Positions 1 through 8,825 of a stretch of DNA of 20,613 bases are shown piece after piece; position 1 is the stretch's first letter, and each line of letters begins with the position of its first letter. The stretch lies in NCBI GenBank assembly GCA_964450355.1, contig CAYVDH010000045.1, positions 1 to 20,613 on the forward strand, read 5' to 3'. Both the position numbers and the translations under genes were made by a program. The DNA is from CAYVDH01 sp964450355. Its GTDB lineage: Bacteria; Bacteroidota; Bacteroidia; NS11-12g; UBA955. Below the pieces are notes generated by a model. It was not told the DNA's origin. It did not search any database and saw nothing but the letters and a program-made list of their open reading frames with translations.

Positions 1-25
1 AGTAGGCCGCTATTAAAATTAAATT

Positions 26-571
26 ATGAAAAATAGAATTTTAGTAGTGGATTTAGAAGCCACTTGTTGGGAAAATGAAATACCTAAAAATCAAATCAAT
101 GAAATCATTGAAATTGGAATATGTACTTTAGATGTTGTAACAGGAGAAATAAAAGATAAAAACAGTTATTTAATTAAGCCAGTGAAGTCTGAAATTAGTC
201 TATTTTGCACAAAACTGACTACCATTACACAAGAATTATTAGACAAAGAAGGGATGACGTTTAAAGACGCTTGCAATCGCATTATGAATAAATACAACAG
301 CCTTGAGTGTCCTTGGGCAAGTTATGGTAAATACGATTTTACCATGATGGATACTCAATGCAAAACAATGAACATTCAAAATCCATTTGGAAACAATTAT
401 ATCAATGTTAAAACTTTGTTCAGCGATGTCATGGGTTTGACTAAAAGGATGGGTATGGAAAAAGCATTGTCGTATTTAAACATGCCATTAGAGGGAACGC
501 ACCATAGAGGAGTTGATGATGCTTATAATATCGCTAAAATTTTGCATTGGTGTTTAAAAAATAAAAAGTAA
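26..571 (+). CDS. DEDDh 3'-5' exonuclease (ERI-1/KapD-like)
   Basis: Predicted single-domain 3'-5' exonuclease of the DEDDh (RNase T/DnaQ) superfamily, cytosolic, 181 aa. The five metal and catalytic residues can be placed: D9 and E11 in the VVDLEAT motif (Exo I), D104 in GKYD (Exo II), and H160 and D164 in HRGVDD (Exo III, the h-type His). The short form with an N-terminal VDLEATCW motif resembles the ERI-1/KapD group, which trims structured RNA ends in other organisms; the substrate here is unknown. There is no Pol III or helicase fusion. The ATG at 26 is used because it begins just before the first beta strand. It lies 72 nt before the next operon, which has its own candidate promoter, so it may be a separate unit. 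Catalytic class is confident; the role is inferred. Confidence 0.85.
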   Translation: MKNRILVVDLEATCWENEIPKNQINEIIEIGICTLDVVTGEIKDKNSYLIKPVKSEISLFCTKLTTITQELLDKEGMTFKDACNRIMNKYNSLECPWASYGKYDFTMMDTQCKTMNIQNPFGNNYINVKTLFSDVMGLTKRMGMEKALSYLNMPLEGTHHRGVDDAYNIAKILHWCLKNKK

Positions 572-616
572 ATGAATAGTTATTTGACATTTATTTTTAT
601 AGTCTTGATTTTTAAT

Positions 617-624
617 TATTTTTG
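617..624 (+). promoter_or_regulatory. Bacteroidota -7 box for the ternary-system operon
   Basis: TATTTTTG fits the TAnnTTTG -7 consensus of Bacteroidota sigma-A promoters and lies about 20 nt before the ATG at 644. That would give a leader of only about 12 nt. The -33 element is weak: the T-rich stretch near 591-600 is at the right distance, while a clean TTTG at 583-586 is too far away. Confidence 0.5.
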
Positions 625-643
625 TCTTGAATAGCCATAAACA

Positions 644-1297
644 ATGAAAGAGCTTTTGTTGGAAAATTTTGAAAAAAGAAGTGCTGGGCCATTTGTTGAA
701 ACCATTTATCAGTTGCGAACTGTTCAGCAGTTTGTAATCAGGGAAAAAATATACAAAGTGAACAAAAGTGAAGAAAAAGAAATTTTGGAGTTTTTAGAAA
801 TGGAATTTGAAGAAGAAATGTATAACTTTCCGACAACAGATTTGGTGTTTGATAAAGAGGCGGCTTTGTGGGCTAGTAAAATCGTTTATTATTCTGGTCA
901 ATTGATTTTTTACAGGGAAAATAAACTAAGTGAATTGGTGGAAATGTTGCCACCTATTGATATTGGCTATAGTCCTTCTTCGGTGTTGTCTGCCGATTTG
1001 TGTTTAAGGTTTTTGCCAGATATAGTAGAGGAATTAAAATCCATAGACAGCGATGATCACATCATTCCAACTCTTGAGTCGATACTTAAACAATGCCACT
1101 ATTCTGCTATTGGATATTCGTTGGAAATTAGCGAAGAAGATTTGGCAAATTATTTAAATGAGCCTTCTTTGAAATGGATGTATTTAAGTAAAGTGGTTAA
1201 AACTAAAGACATTAAATTGGCTCAAAATAGCCTGATTAAACAAGAACTTAAAAATTACATGGGCCATTATCAGGACTTGATTTGGCCTCAATTATAA
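644..1297 (+). CDS. Small helical protein of a MoxR-vWA-propeller system (bpX0-like?)
   Basis: First gene of the five-gene operon, 217 aa, acidic and mostly helical, with no signal peptide, membrane segment or recognised catalytic motif. It has a charged N-terminal half (EEKEILEFLEMEFEEEM) and short aromatic segments (ASKIVYYSGQLIFYREN). Small proteins of this kind sit directly upstream of the MoxR ATPase in predicted MoxR-vWA-beta-propeller ternary systems. The family name bpX0 is my best guess from position and size, not from a profile match. Only 12 nt separate it from the ATPase gene, so co-transcription is near certain. A scaffold or adaptor for the ATPase is plausible but is inference only. 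Confidence 0.6.
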   Translation: MKELLLENFEKRSAGPFVETIYQLRTVQQFVIREKIYKVNKSEEKEILEFLEMEFEEEMYNFPTTDLVFDKEAALWASKIVYYSGQLIFYRENKLSELVEMLPPIDIGYSPSSVLSADLCLRFLPDIVEELKSIDSDDHIIPTLESILKQCHYSAIGYSLEISEEDLANYLNEPSLKWMYLSKVVKTKDIKLAQNSLIKQELKNYMGHYQDLIWPQL

Positions 1298-1309
1298 AAT
1301 GAAATACAG

Positions 1310-2440
1310 ATGAATAATATTGAAAAATTAAACAACGCTTTACAACAAGTTAAAAATGCTTACATAGACAAAAACTTGATAGTGGATTTGTTAGGAATTG
1401 GACTTTTGTCTAGAGAAAATGCGTTTCTATTAGGCCCTCCAGGCACAGCAAAAAGTGCCATTGTTAGATCCTTGTCATTGCACATTGAAGAGGGTAAAAA
1501 TTTCGAATATTTATTAACTAGATTCACTGAGCCGAATGAGATTTTTGGGCCGTTTGATATCAGGAAGTTAAAAGAAGGGGAATTGGTTACAAATACCGAA
1601 GGGATGCTTCCTGAAGCTTCTTTGGTGTTTTTAGATGAAATATTCAATGCCAATTCAGCTATATTGAATAGCTTGTTGATGGCGTTAAATGAAAAGATTT
1701 TCCGAAGAGGTAAAGAAACAAGAAAGTTGCCAGCACTGATGTTTGTTGGCGCAAGCAATCAAATGCCCGAAGACGAAGCTTTAAATGCGTTGTTGGATAG
1801 GTTTTTAATCAGAGTTCAATGCGATTATGTACACCCCGATAAACTCAGTCATGTATTGCTAGCTGGTTGGAATTTGGAAAATAAACAATACGAAATTCAA
1901 AGTAAGATTAAAGCTAGTGAGATAGAGGAACTACAAAAAGAATGTAGAAAAGTGGATTTAAGTCCTGTTATAAAACCCTACATTGATTTGATTCACTCCA
2001 TTAGAAATATTGGCATAAAAATATCTGATAGAAGGGCTGTAAAAATTCAAAATTTAATAGCAGCAAGTGCTATGATTTGCAATAGAAATACCGCTATTCT
2101 TTCTGATTTATGGGTGTTGAAATATGTGTGGGATACCGAAGAGCAAATTGAGCTGTTGGAAGGCATGGTAAATGCAGTAATTGAAGAAGACCAAAGTGCA
2201 TCTATGCACCCTCAAGCATTTGTTAACCATACCCCCGACCCAGAAGTGTTGATGAAAGAAGTTCTATGGCTTGATGAAGAATGGGATAAGGAAAACATTA
2301 ACTTGGAAGCAAAAAACATTATAAAAGATAAATTGCGTTTTGTACAAACGAGATGTGAGTGGATAAACAATCAAGAACAAAAACATTACATTCAAATTGA
2401 ATTAGATAAATTATGGAAAAAAATTCTAATGTCGAGTTGA
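1310..2440 (+). CDS. MoxR-type AAA+ ATPase
   Basis: AAA+ ATPase of the MoxR clade, 376 aa, cytosolic. Visible motifs are Walker A GPPGTAKS (42-49), Walker B LVFLDE (105-110), sensor 1 GASN (147-150) and a candidate arginine finger in LLDRF (R164). The segment RFTEPNEIFGPFD between Walker A and B is typical of the MoxR/RavA group, where the partner vWA protein engages the ring. A helical lid domain follows (about 200-290), then a charged C-terminal tail. MoxR ATPases act as chaperone-like remodelers together with a vWA protein; the only vWA gene here is two genes downstream. The 3' end overlaps the next gene by 28 nt, implying translational coupling. The target is unknown. Confidence 0.92.
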   Translation: MNNIEKLNNALQQVKNAYIDKNLIVDLLGIGLLSRENAFLLGPPGTAKSAIVRSLSLHIEEGKNFEYLLTRFTEPNEIFGPFDIRKLKEGELVTNTEGMLPEASLVFLDEIFNANSAILNSLLMALNEKIFRRGKETRKLPALMFVGASNQMPEDEALNALLDRFLIRVQCDYVHPDKLSHVLLAGWNLENKQYEIQSKIKASEIEELQKECRKVDLSPVIKPYIDLIHSIRNIGIKISDRRAVKIQNLIAASAMICNRNTAILSDLWVLKYVWDTEEQIELLEGMVNAVIEEDQSASMHPQAFVNHTPDPEVLMKEVLWLDEEWDKENINLEAKNIIKDKLRFVQTRCEWINNQEQKHYIQIELDKLWKKILMSS

Positions 2441-3138
2441 GTTATTGGGCCGAGTTGCCTTTAAAATACAGCCATTTTCTTGTCAATATAAGGCATTGGG
2501 GCAATGTTAAAATTTCTGAAATTAATGAGCAGATATGGCTTAAAGATTTCAATGAACAACAATTTAAATCCATTGAGCTTAATAGCATACCTTACATTCA
2601 ATTGTATTTTAATAAAAATGGACTTTTGTTTCAGAAAAACAAACTAGTGCCATTCAAAAAAATTAAAACTGGAATTTACTGGTCAAGTTTAAACAGTTAC
2701 TTTCCTTTAGAAATGAAATTGAACCAGAATTCAGAGTGCAAAAAAGATGATTTGATCAATTTAAGATTAGTGAAATCGGATGTTGAAAATAAATCGACAC
2801 TAATGAAATGCTCCTTAAATCAAATGGAAAAATTCATGTTTCAAAATCCTGATTTTAGATACAACAACATCTATTGGTGCATTGTAGGTGATGAAGCATT
2901 ACTCAAAGGGAATCCATTTTTGCCAATTCAAGGCAATTCATATTGGTTTTTTAATTCATTTATTTTGCCATCAGGGTATCATTTAAACTACCCAATGTTT
3001 GCCAATTGTATAATCAATGAAAAGTATCAAGATTTTTATTATTTATGGCTCAATGAAATTGAATGCATTAAGATTGAAAAATCAAGTTTTGTGCCTTTAA
3101 GCATTTCATCGTATAGAAAAACCAAACATTTAATCTAA
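2413..3138 (+). CDS. Beta-rich protein of the ternary system (bpX-type, unassigned)
   Basis: 241-aa protein with no membrane segment or recognised enzyme motif. It is rich in alternating hydrophobic and aromatic strands (IPYIQLYFNKNGLLFQ, FRYNNIYWCIV, FYYLWLNEIECIKI), suggesting a mainly beta fold. It starts 28 nt inside the ATPase gene and ends 4 nt before the long vWA gene, so it is an obligate operon member. Proteins of this size and position occur in MoxR-vWA-beta-propeller ternary systems as accessory bpX components; I cannot assign the bpX number by eye. An adaptor between ATPase and vWA/propeller protein is a reasonable inference with no catalytic claim. Confidence 0.6.
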   Translation: MEKNSNVELSYWAELPLKYSHFLVNIRHWGNVKISEINEQIWLKDFNEQQFKSIELNSIPYIQLYFNKNGLLFQKNKLVPFKKIKTGIYWSSLNSYFPLEMKLNQNSECKKDDLINLRLVKSDVENKSTLMKCSLNQMEKFMFQNPDFRYNNIYWCIVGDEALLKGNPFLPIQGNSYWFFNSFILPSGYHLNYPMFANCIINEKYQDFYYLWLNEIECIKIEKSSFVPLSISSYRKTKHLI

Positions 3139-3142
3139 GACC

Positions 3143-5671
3143 ATGGAATTGCAAGCGTATTTTTATTGTTATCAAGATTATTTTTGGGAAGTAGAGTATG
3201 AGAATGAGGATAAAAATCTCAATGCAATATTTACGGCTTACAATGGAGCAAGTATTGCTTATTTTCAGGAAATTAAAGATTGGTTGTTGTTTCTTAAAAC
3301 TAATGGTACACCTCCATTTGGGGTGTTGTTAATGGTGTTGTTTGCTTTGAAGAAAAAGAACAATCTAAACCTTGTATTTTACAGAGATTACGCAATAAAG
3401 ATAAGCAAGAATTTTGGTACAAAAGAAAACATCAATATAGAGGAGCTCATTGAAAAAAATACCCGTTTATTTAATACACTTTCTCAATTGTCTGGTATGA
3501 TTTCAAATATGGAGTTCAAACAAGAGGTGTTAAGAGTTCTGTTTCAGCATTCTCACAAATCTTATTCTGAAAAAAAAATAAACAAGATGTTGATTCAATG
3601 CGAGGATATAGATGATGATGAAATTATAACCGTTTTTAATCCTAAACAGATTAATTCGAAAGTGTTCATTAGGGATATACATATTTTAGCCTTGTTACAT
3701 GATGCTTTTCCCACTCCCAAATCTATCATTGATTTAGTTGATGATACTCAAAAAACATTAAACGGAGTAGAACATGAGCTTGAAGATTTTACTCAGTTAC
3801 AGGGAGTGGATTATGTGGAATCTCTTAAAAGCAATGAAAATTTATTTCCTATTGGAAGTTTGATTGAACGTTTATGGAGTGGCATTCAAATACCATATAA
3901 AAGTGTATCAGAAAATGAAAGCCCAATGGGAGGGGTATCGGATATCAACAACAAAGGCGATTATGATAAACTCTTGTTAACGGAATTTGCTAACGAAGAA
4001 ATAGTGTTTTTAAATAAGGCAGCAAACAATGAATTGTTGTTTTTAGAAAAAGAGAAACCTCCACAACAAAATGATAGAAAAAGGGTGTTTTTGATAGATA
4101 ATTCAATCAAAAATTGGGGAACAGTTAAAATTATAAATACTTCCATTGCCTTGGCTATTTCAACTCATCCAAAAAATAAATTTAAATCGGAGTTTTATTT
4201 TGTTAACGAACATTTGCATTCAATTGAGTTGCGGAATTTAGATAAATTACTAAAAAGTCAAACCTTGTTGAACACTGAATTAAGTCCTTATAAAGGGCTG
4301 AATGATGCCATGATTGAATTTAAGAATTCAAGCCAAATTGAATTGTTTTTGTTGTCAAATCATTCAACAATGAAAGAGCCTGAAATGATTAAATTTGTTA
4401 ATGAGAATAAATCATTTATTCAGTATTTGATATTGTCAGATAATCATGGGGAAATCAATGTGTTTAAACAATCGAGTAAAAGCAGAAAACTCATTCAAAA
4501 AATGGTGTTAGACTTGCCTCAATTATGGAAAAAAGAGATGAGTTTGTTGCCTGTTTTATTCAACAGGGAAAACATTGAAAACAAATTACTAAATGATAAA
4601 TTGTTTTATCCGGCATTAAAAAAATACGATTCGGTTTTTTATGACCAAGCTTATTTTACGGTTCAAAATGGTAATTTATATAAGTTTGCAAACAATGATG
4701 TGGGCAAAGGGCTTGAGCTATTAAAGAATGTTGTGAAATTTAATGCCCATTTGTTTGCTTTATTTACTAAAGACAATGATGAACAATGCCTTGTTAGTTT
4801 TAATTTTTTTTCTTGCAACATGTTGATAGAAAATTTTACTTCGAATAACTCAGAGGTAATTCCATTTAAAATAAGAACTGATTTTAATTATAAAAATGCA
4901 CATACATTTAACTATAAAAAGGAAGTTTATATCTCTGATGGTATAATGTTTTATCATTTAAATAAAATTAACATGCTACAGCTTTCTGAGCCTCTTAACG
5001 AGTTGCAAAATACGTTTGTCATGTGCCATCAAAAAATGGAATCTTTTGTCATGGATTACAAAAGAAATAAAGTATCTAATTATTCCATTTTAAGCGAGCT
5101 TTCTGATGTGGCATTGAATTATGATAGATTAGTTGTCAATAAAACATTTTTATTGTTTGAATCAAAATACACGTTTGTAGATAGTCTTGGTAATCTTGAA
5201 TTAATAAAAGGCATGAATCAAGTGGGTGATTTGATCATAAAAAACATTCAATATGAAAGCGAGGGATTAATAAATGAGTTAGGAATTGAAAAGTTTAATG
5301 AAATACAAACACATACTCAGTTTTCTCATTATGCATTGCATACATTGATGGAAGCCGGAGAAGCCAATGATTTGAAAGAGAAATTAGAGTCGATGGGGGC
5401 TGTGTGTTATTATAAAGCCACAGGGTTAAAATTTGAAGATGGCAGTTTGGTCAACTTGAAAAATGGGATTTTAACTTTTCAAAGTTCTAACAAGGAAATT
5501 CCTATATTTTACTCACCTTTAATCATTGGGAAACACACTTGCTTTTGTCATGCTACAGAATACTGTGGTAACCAATATTTTTACAATCCTGATGCTAAAC
5601 AAGACATTGTAGATTTTGATTATTTTGAAAAAAAATACATCATTCCATTTTTTAAACACCTTGTATCATGA
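3143..5671 (+). CDS. vWA plus degenerate beta-propeller protein of the ternary system
   Basis: 842-aa cytosolic protein and probable core partner of the MoxR ATPase. Residues 1-300 form a mostly helical N-terminal region. A von Willebrand A-like Rossmann fold begins at about 312, where the strand RVFLIDNSIKNWG (314-326) occupies the MIDAS position: D319 and S321 fit DxSxS, but K323 replaces the second Ser, so metal binding may be weakened. The region IELFLLSNHS follows as a later vWA strand. From about 480 to 690, repeated strand-rich segments ending in short turns (AYFTVQNGNLYKF, EVYISDGIMFYHL, YTFVDSLGNLELI) look like divergent propeller blades. A C-terminal segment (LKEKLESMGAVCYYK) recalls the helix-strand end of ribosomal L7/L12 C-terminal domains. 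It ends in an ATGA overlap with the next gene. The vWA call is fairly secure; the propeller is inferred. Confidence 0.7.
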   Translation: MELQAYFYCYQDYFWEVEYENEDKNLNAIFTAYNGASIAYFQEIKDWLLFLKTNGTPPFGVLLMVLFALKKKNNLNLVFYRDYAIKISKNFGTKENINIEELIEKNTRLFNTLSQLSGMISNMEFKQEVLRVLFQHSHKSYSEKKINKMLIQCEDIDDDEIITVFNPKQINSKVFIRDIHILALLHDAFPTPKSIIDLVDDTQKTLNGVEHELEDFTQLQGVDYVESLKSNENLFPIGSLIERLWSGIQIPYKSVSENESPMGGVSDINNKGDYDKLLLTEFANEEIVFLNKAANNELLFLEKEKPPQQNDRKRVFLIDNSIKNWGTVKIINTSIALAISTHPKNKFKSEFYFVNEHLHSIELRNLDKLLKSQTLLNTELSPYKGLNDAMIEFKNSSQIELFLLSNHSTMKEPEMIKFVNENKSFIQYLILSDNHGEINVFKQSSKSRKLIQKMVLDLPQLWKKEMSLLPVLFNRENIENKLLNDKLFYPALKKYDSVFYDQAYFTVQNGNLYKFANNDVGKGLELLKNVVKFNAHLFALFTKDNDEQCLVSFNFFSCNMLIENFTSNNSEVIPFKIRTDFNYKNAHTFNYKKEVYISDGIMFYHLNKINMLQLSEPLNELQNTFVMCHQKMESFVMDYKRNKVSNYSILSELSDVALNYDRLVVNKTFLLFESKYTFVDSLGNLELIKGMNQVGDLIIKNIQYESEGLINELGIEKFNEIQTHTQFSHYALHTLMEAGEANDLKEKLESMGAVCYYKATGLKFEDGSLVNLKNGILTFQSSNKEIPIFYSPLIIGKHTCFCHATEYCGNQYFYNPDAKQDIVDFDYFEKKYIIPFFKHLVS

Positions 5672-7773
5672 AATTAAAACTCAAGCAAACTACTACAAAT
5701 CAACATCCAATTGTTGGGGTATTTATACAAGGAGATTCCATGCTTAAATGCTTAAACGAATTGGTGGAAAATGAATTTGATTTAAGCCTTAATGATAGTT
5801 ACATAATACCCGATGCAAGAACTAATGAAATGTTGGGTTTATTGTTGGTTTTAAAAAATGGATACAACAAGGATTTATTCAATAAACATATACCTGTTTT
5901 AAGTGTGTTGAATAAGGTTTACATACCTGCTGGCACTTCCATTTCTCCTATGGTTACATCTCAAGATTTGAATACAGTATTCAATGATTCTTTTGTGTTT
6001 ATTCACCCTCAAATTGGTTTGGTAGAATTGAATGAAAAAGTGGTATGGTCAGAGATTGTTAAAGTGAATTTGTTAGAAGGGGATGAAGTTGTCAAACCCA
6101 TCAAAGGAAAGCAATTTCCCAATGGGGTTAAATCTTTTGTGTTAGATGTTCAATACGACAAAGTATTAGATGAGTTGGAAAAGTCACCATATGGAAATGT
6201 GTTAGATAATGGTCATCCGCATTTCGATTATGAAAAATTGCTTAAAGGAAATAAAAAAGAGTTAGAAAAATTTTTAAAATTATTAGAGAAAAATCCAACT
6301 TTGGCGATGAAATATGCAATTCCTTTGGATACACTCAACAAAGCAAGAGTGACAAATTATACATCGTTTAAATTTGATCGTTTTGAAATTGGATTAAGAA
6401 ATTTCATGAGTCATTTCTTTAATAAAGAAACAATTGATAAAGTAGAAGAAATAAGTGGAGAAAAAAAATTGTCTTCTGTAATATTCCCAATTTTATTGAC
6501 CAGCATAGTTGTTGTTGTGTTGTTTTATAATTTAAATAGCAAAAGCATGGTCAATGATATGGGTGTTCCATTTATTGCTATTCTTGTTGTCGTGCTTTTA
6601 CTCCTTGTGTTTTTTGCGAATTATAGAAAATCAAAACCTTCAAATGCTTTAAACAGCAGCAACATTTCAAGAATAAATAAAGTTTCAAAAAATAATCATC
6701 AGCCTATTGTGCCTGCTAATGAGAAAGTTCAAACGCCAAGACAGCTTGAAAAAAAGGATACATCTAATGTAAGTGACAATAAAAATAATGCAATATATAT
6801 TTATTTGTTTGTTATCATAGTATTGTTATTGTTGTTAAAAGATTTTATTGGTGCAATTCCAGCTTTTTTTATTTTTATACTAAGGTTTACAGCTGTGTTA
6901 TTGGTGTTGTTGGGCGTTTACTACATGATTAAAAAGTTTTTAAAATCCATAGAGGATAAGGCTTCAGAGAGAAGGCGAAAAAACAGCTCCGCTTTGATGG
7001 ATTCAGAATCGTTTAAAACCATAGAAGAGTATTATAAAAAAATGGCTCAAACTTTGATAAATCAAAATGATTACAAACAAGCTGCCAATATATATATTAA
7101 ATTATTAGGAAATCCAATGAAAGCTGCTGAAGTGTTGAAAGAAGGTAAATTATACCAAGAGGCTGCAGTAATTTATTTAAAGAAATGCAATGATAAATCA
7201 AATGCTGCTGAATGTTTTGAACTTGCAAAGGCATATAAAAATGCTTTGGATTTGTATTTGCAATTAAAAGAGGATGAAAAAGTTGGTGATATGTATGTGT
7301 TACTTCATCAAATGGGTGAAGCATTAAAACATTATAAGATTAAATACGAAGAATTAATAAATAAACATATGTATTTGACTGCCGCTAAACTAGCAAATGA
7401 AAAAATGCTTGATATGGATTTAACACAGTCAACTTTGATGAAAGGATGGGAAATGGGCAACGAAAAGGAAAAATGTTTGTATCAATATTTTCAAAATGTC
7501 GATGATTTAAAAGCCAGCATAGTCGCCTTTTATAACGAACAAGTAAAACCATCTAATTCTATAAATTTTTTACAAGTGATAAAAAAGTTGAAAAAAGTTA
7601 ATTCAGGAATAGATGAAACCTCGCTTGAATTAGCGTATAAAATCATATCATCTAATGCCAAATTAAATTCAAATTTAGTATCTGAATTGTTGTCATTTAC
7701 CGAAGATGATGCCCATCTTGAAAACGATGTTTTCAGATTTAAAAACAAACATAATAAGAAGAAATATCAATGA
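5668..7773 (+). CDS. Membrane protein with bpX6-like N-domain and helical-repeat tail
   Basis: Last gene of the ternary-system operon, 701 aa. The N-terminal soluble beta-rich region (1-160) resembles what is called bpX6 in MoxR-vWA-propeller systems; this is recalled by context and not profile-tested. Four hydrophobic segments follow, at about 268-287, 299-320, 374-393 and 397-420, with a low-complexity Ser/Asn/Lys loop between the second and third. From about 450 to 590 the chain is an alpha-solenoid of TPR-like repeats (QNDYKQAANIYIKLL, GKLYQEAAVIYLKKC, AKAYKNALDLYLQL). It would anchor the system at the cytoplasmic membrane with both large domains probably cytosolic. Translation is coupled through ATGA at 5668. 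Its last codons overlap the convergent gene by 7 nt, so there is no room for an intergenic terminator. Confidence 0.68.
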   Translation: MKLKLKQTTTNQHPIVGVFIQGDSMLKCLNELVENEFDLSLNDSYIIPDARTNEMLGLLLVLKNGYNKDLFNKHIPVLSVLNKVYIPAGTSISPMVTSQDLNTVFNDSFVFIHPQIGLVELNEKVVWSEIVKVNLLEGDEVVKPIKGKQFPNGVKSFVLDVQYDKVLDELEKSPYGNVLDNGHPHFDYEKLLKGNKKELEKFLKLLEKNPTLAMKYAIPLDTLNKARVTNYTSFKFDRFEIGLRNFMSHFFNKETIDKVEEISGEKKLSSVIFPILLTSIVVVVLFYNLNSKSMVNDMGVPFIAILVVVLLLLVFFANYRKSKPSNALNSSNISRINKVSKNNHQPIVPANEKVQTPRQLEKKDTSNVSDNKNNAIYIYLFVIIVLLLLLKDFIGAIPAFFIFILRFTAVLLVLLGVYYMIKKFLKSIEDKASERRRKNSSALMDSESFKTIEEYYKKMAQTLINQNDYKQAANIYIKLLGNPMKAAEVLKEGKLYQEAAVIYLKKCNDKSNAAECFELAKAYKNALDLYLQLKEDEKVGDMYVLLHQMGEALKHYKIKYEELINKHMYLTAAKLANEKMLDMDLTQSTLMKGWEMGNEKEKCLYQYFQNVDDLKASIVAFYNEQVKPSNSINFLQVIKKLKKVNSGIDETSLELAYKIISSNAKLNSNLVSELLSFTEDDAHLENDVFRFKNKHNKKKYQ

Positions 7774-8825
7774 TTGAATAATTTGCTAAACCAACCAAAA
7801 CTGTCTTTTTTTAATTTCCAAATAAAGCCATCGATGTAGTAGTGCATCATTTGTGGTAGCGCCAATAATGGAACTAGGATGTTCATCGCAATTTTATTTT
7901 GAATGTCTGCTTGAAAAAAATTGGGAAACAGTTCTACATGGTCATGCCATATTAAATTATCCCATAACATTTCTTCTATGTATGCTAAGCCAATGATGAT
8001 GCCAATGAACCACAAGATGTTTTGGGGCTTAAATAGTTTGTAAAATGTATTTGCTTCTGTTTTGTTGCCATATGCCCATACCAATGCCATATAAGGTATG
8101 CCATGACTGACAACATTTAATAAAGTAAAAGTTAAATCACCTTTAAAATAGATGATGCCCATGTGCCACGATAAAGCCGTGCCAATCATGATGAGGATTT
8201 TTCCTGAATTTAACTTTTTTTTAGTTGTGGTGATATAAATTTCTTTGATAATGTAGGCAATAAACAAGGTGATATTTAATGCTTTCACAAAGGGAAGAAA
8301 CTGACCATAATTTATATAATAAAAATCATTCGACACAAACCAATTGAATTTTTGAGGGCCATTAAAATGCCAATATAAAACAGGTAAAATGGTGAAAGAA
8401 TAAATGCAAATTTTATCAAATAACAATTCATTTTTGTTGTTGTTAGCTCTGTCGTAAATTCTCATGAATCCATATTGTTGTCGTATAAAATGAAAAACAG
8501 CAAAATACGCCAATATTCTCCAAAAATAGAGGGAATTGATTTGATGTAAAATGACTCCTGCAGCATACAAAATCAAAGGGCTAATTAAAAATAGAAATTT
8601 GTTTTTTAAAACCAATTCTTTATCCATGTAAGTTCTGTAAATGGTTGAATAAACGTGTGCAACATCTATCAGTAAAATGAGAATCAACCAACTGATTTCA
8701 TCCATTTCTGAATGAATGAAATATTGAGGGAATATTGCAATTAACAAAAGGCAAATAAATGGTGGTAACAGGATAAATAAAGAATCAAATTTTGGTGATT
8801 TTATCCAATTATATTCAACTTGCAT
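7767..8825 (-). CDS. Histidine-rich polytopic membrane protein
   Basis: 352-aa membrane protein with about eight hydrophobic segments and no signal peptide, last in the polyamine-related operon. I do not recognise a named family with confidence. Histidines occur in or next to membrane segments and in conserved-looking motifs: DVAHVYST (H57), FHFIRQQYG (H112), SWHMG (H221), VSHGIPY (H241), WHDH (H294, H296) and PQMMHYYIDGFIWK (H328). This pattern resembles integral-membrane di-metal oxygenases (desaturases, Brp/Blh carotenoid cleavage proteins), but that is inference. Its start overlaps the oxidase gene by 11 nt, so they are probably co-translated. Its stop overlaps the convergent ternary-system gene. 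Confidence 0.75.
   Translation of the reverse strand: MQVEYNWIKSPKFDSLFILLPPFICLLLIAIFPQYFIHSEMDEISWLILILLIDVAHVYSTIYRTYMDKELVLKNKFLFLISPLILYAAGVILHQINSLYFWRILAYFAVFHFIRQQYGFMRIYDRANNNKNELLFDKICIYSFTILPVLYWHFNGPQKFNWFVSNDFYYINYGQFLPFVKALNITLFIAYIIKEIYITTTKKKLNSGKILIMIGTALSWHMGIIYFKGDLTFTLLNVVSHGIPYMALVWAYGNKTEANTFYKLFKPQNILWFIGIIIGLAYIEEMLWDNLIWHDHVELFPNFFQADIQNKIAMNILVPLLALPQMMHYYIDGFIWKLKKDSFGWFSKLFNH

Noticed and set aside
583..586. TTTG as the -33 element for the promoter at 617-624
   Set aside because: The 30-nt spacer is too long for the usual Bacteroidota -33/-7 spacing.
1360..1758. 132-aa open frame on the minus strand within the MoxR gene
   Set aside because: It is antisense to conserved Walker and sensor motifs of a clear AAA+ protein and shows no domain of its own.
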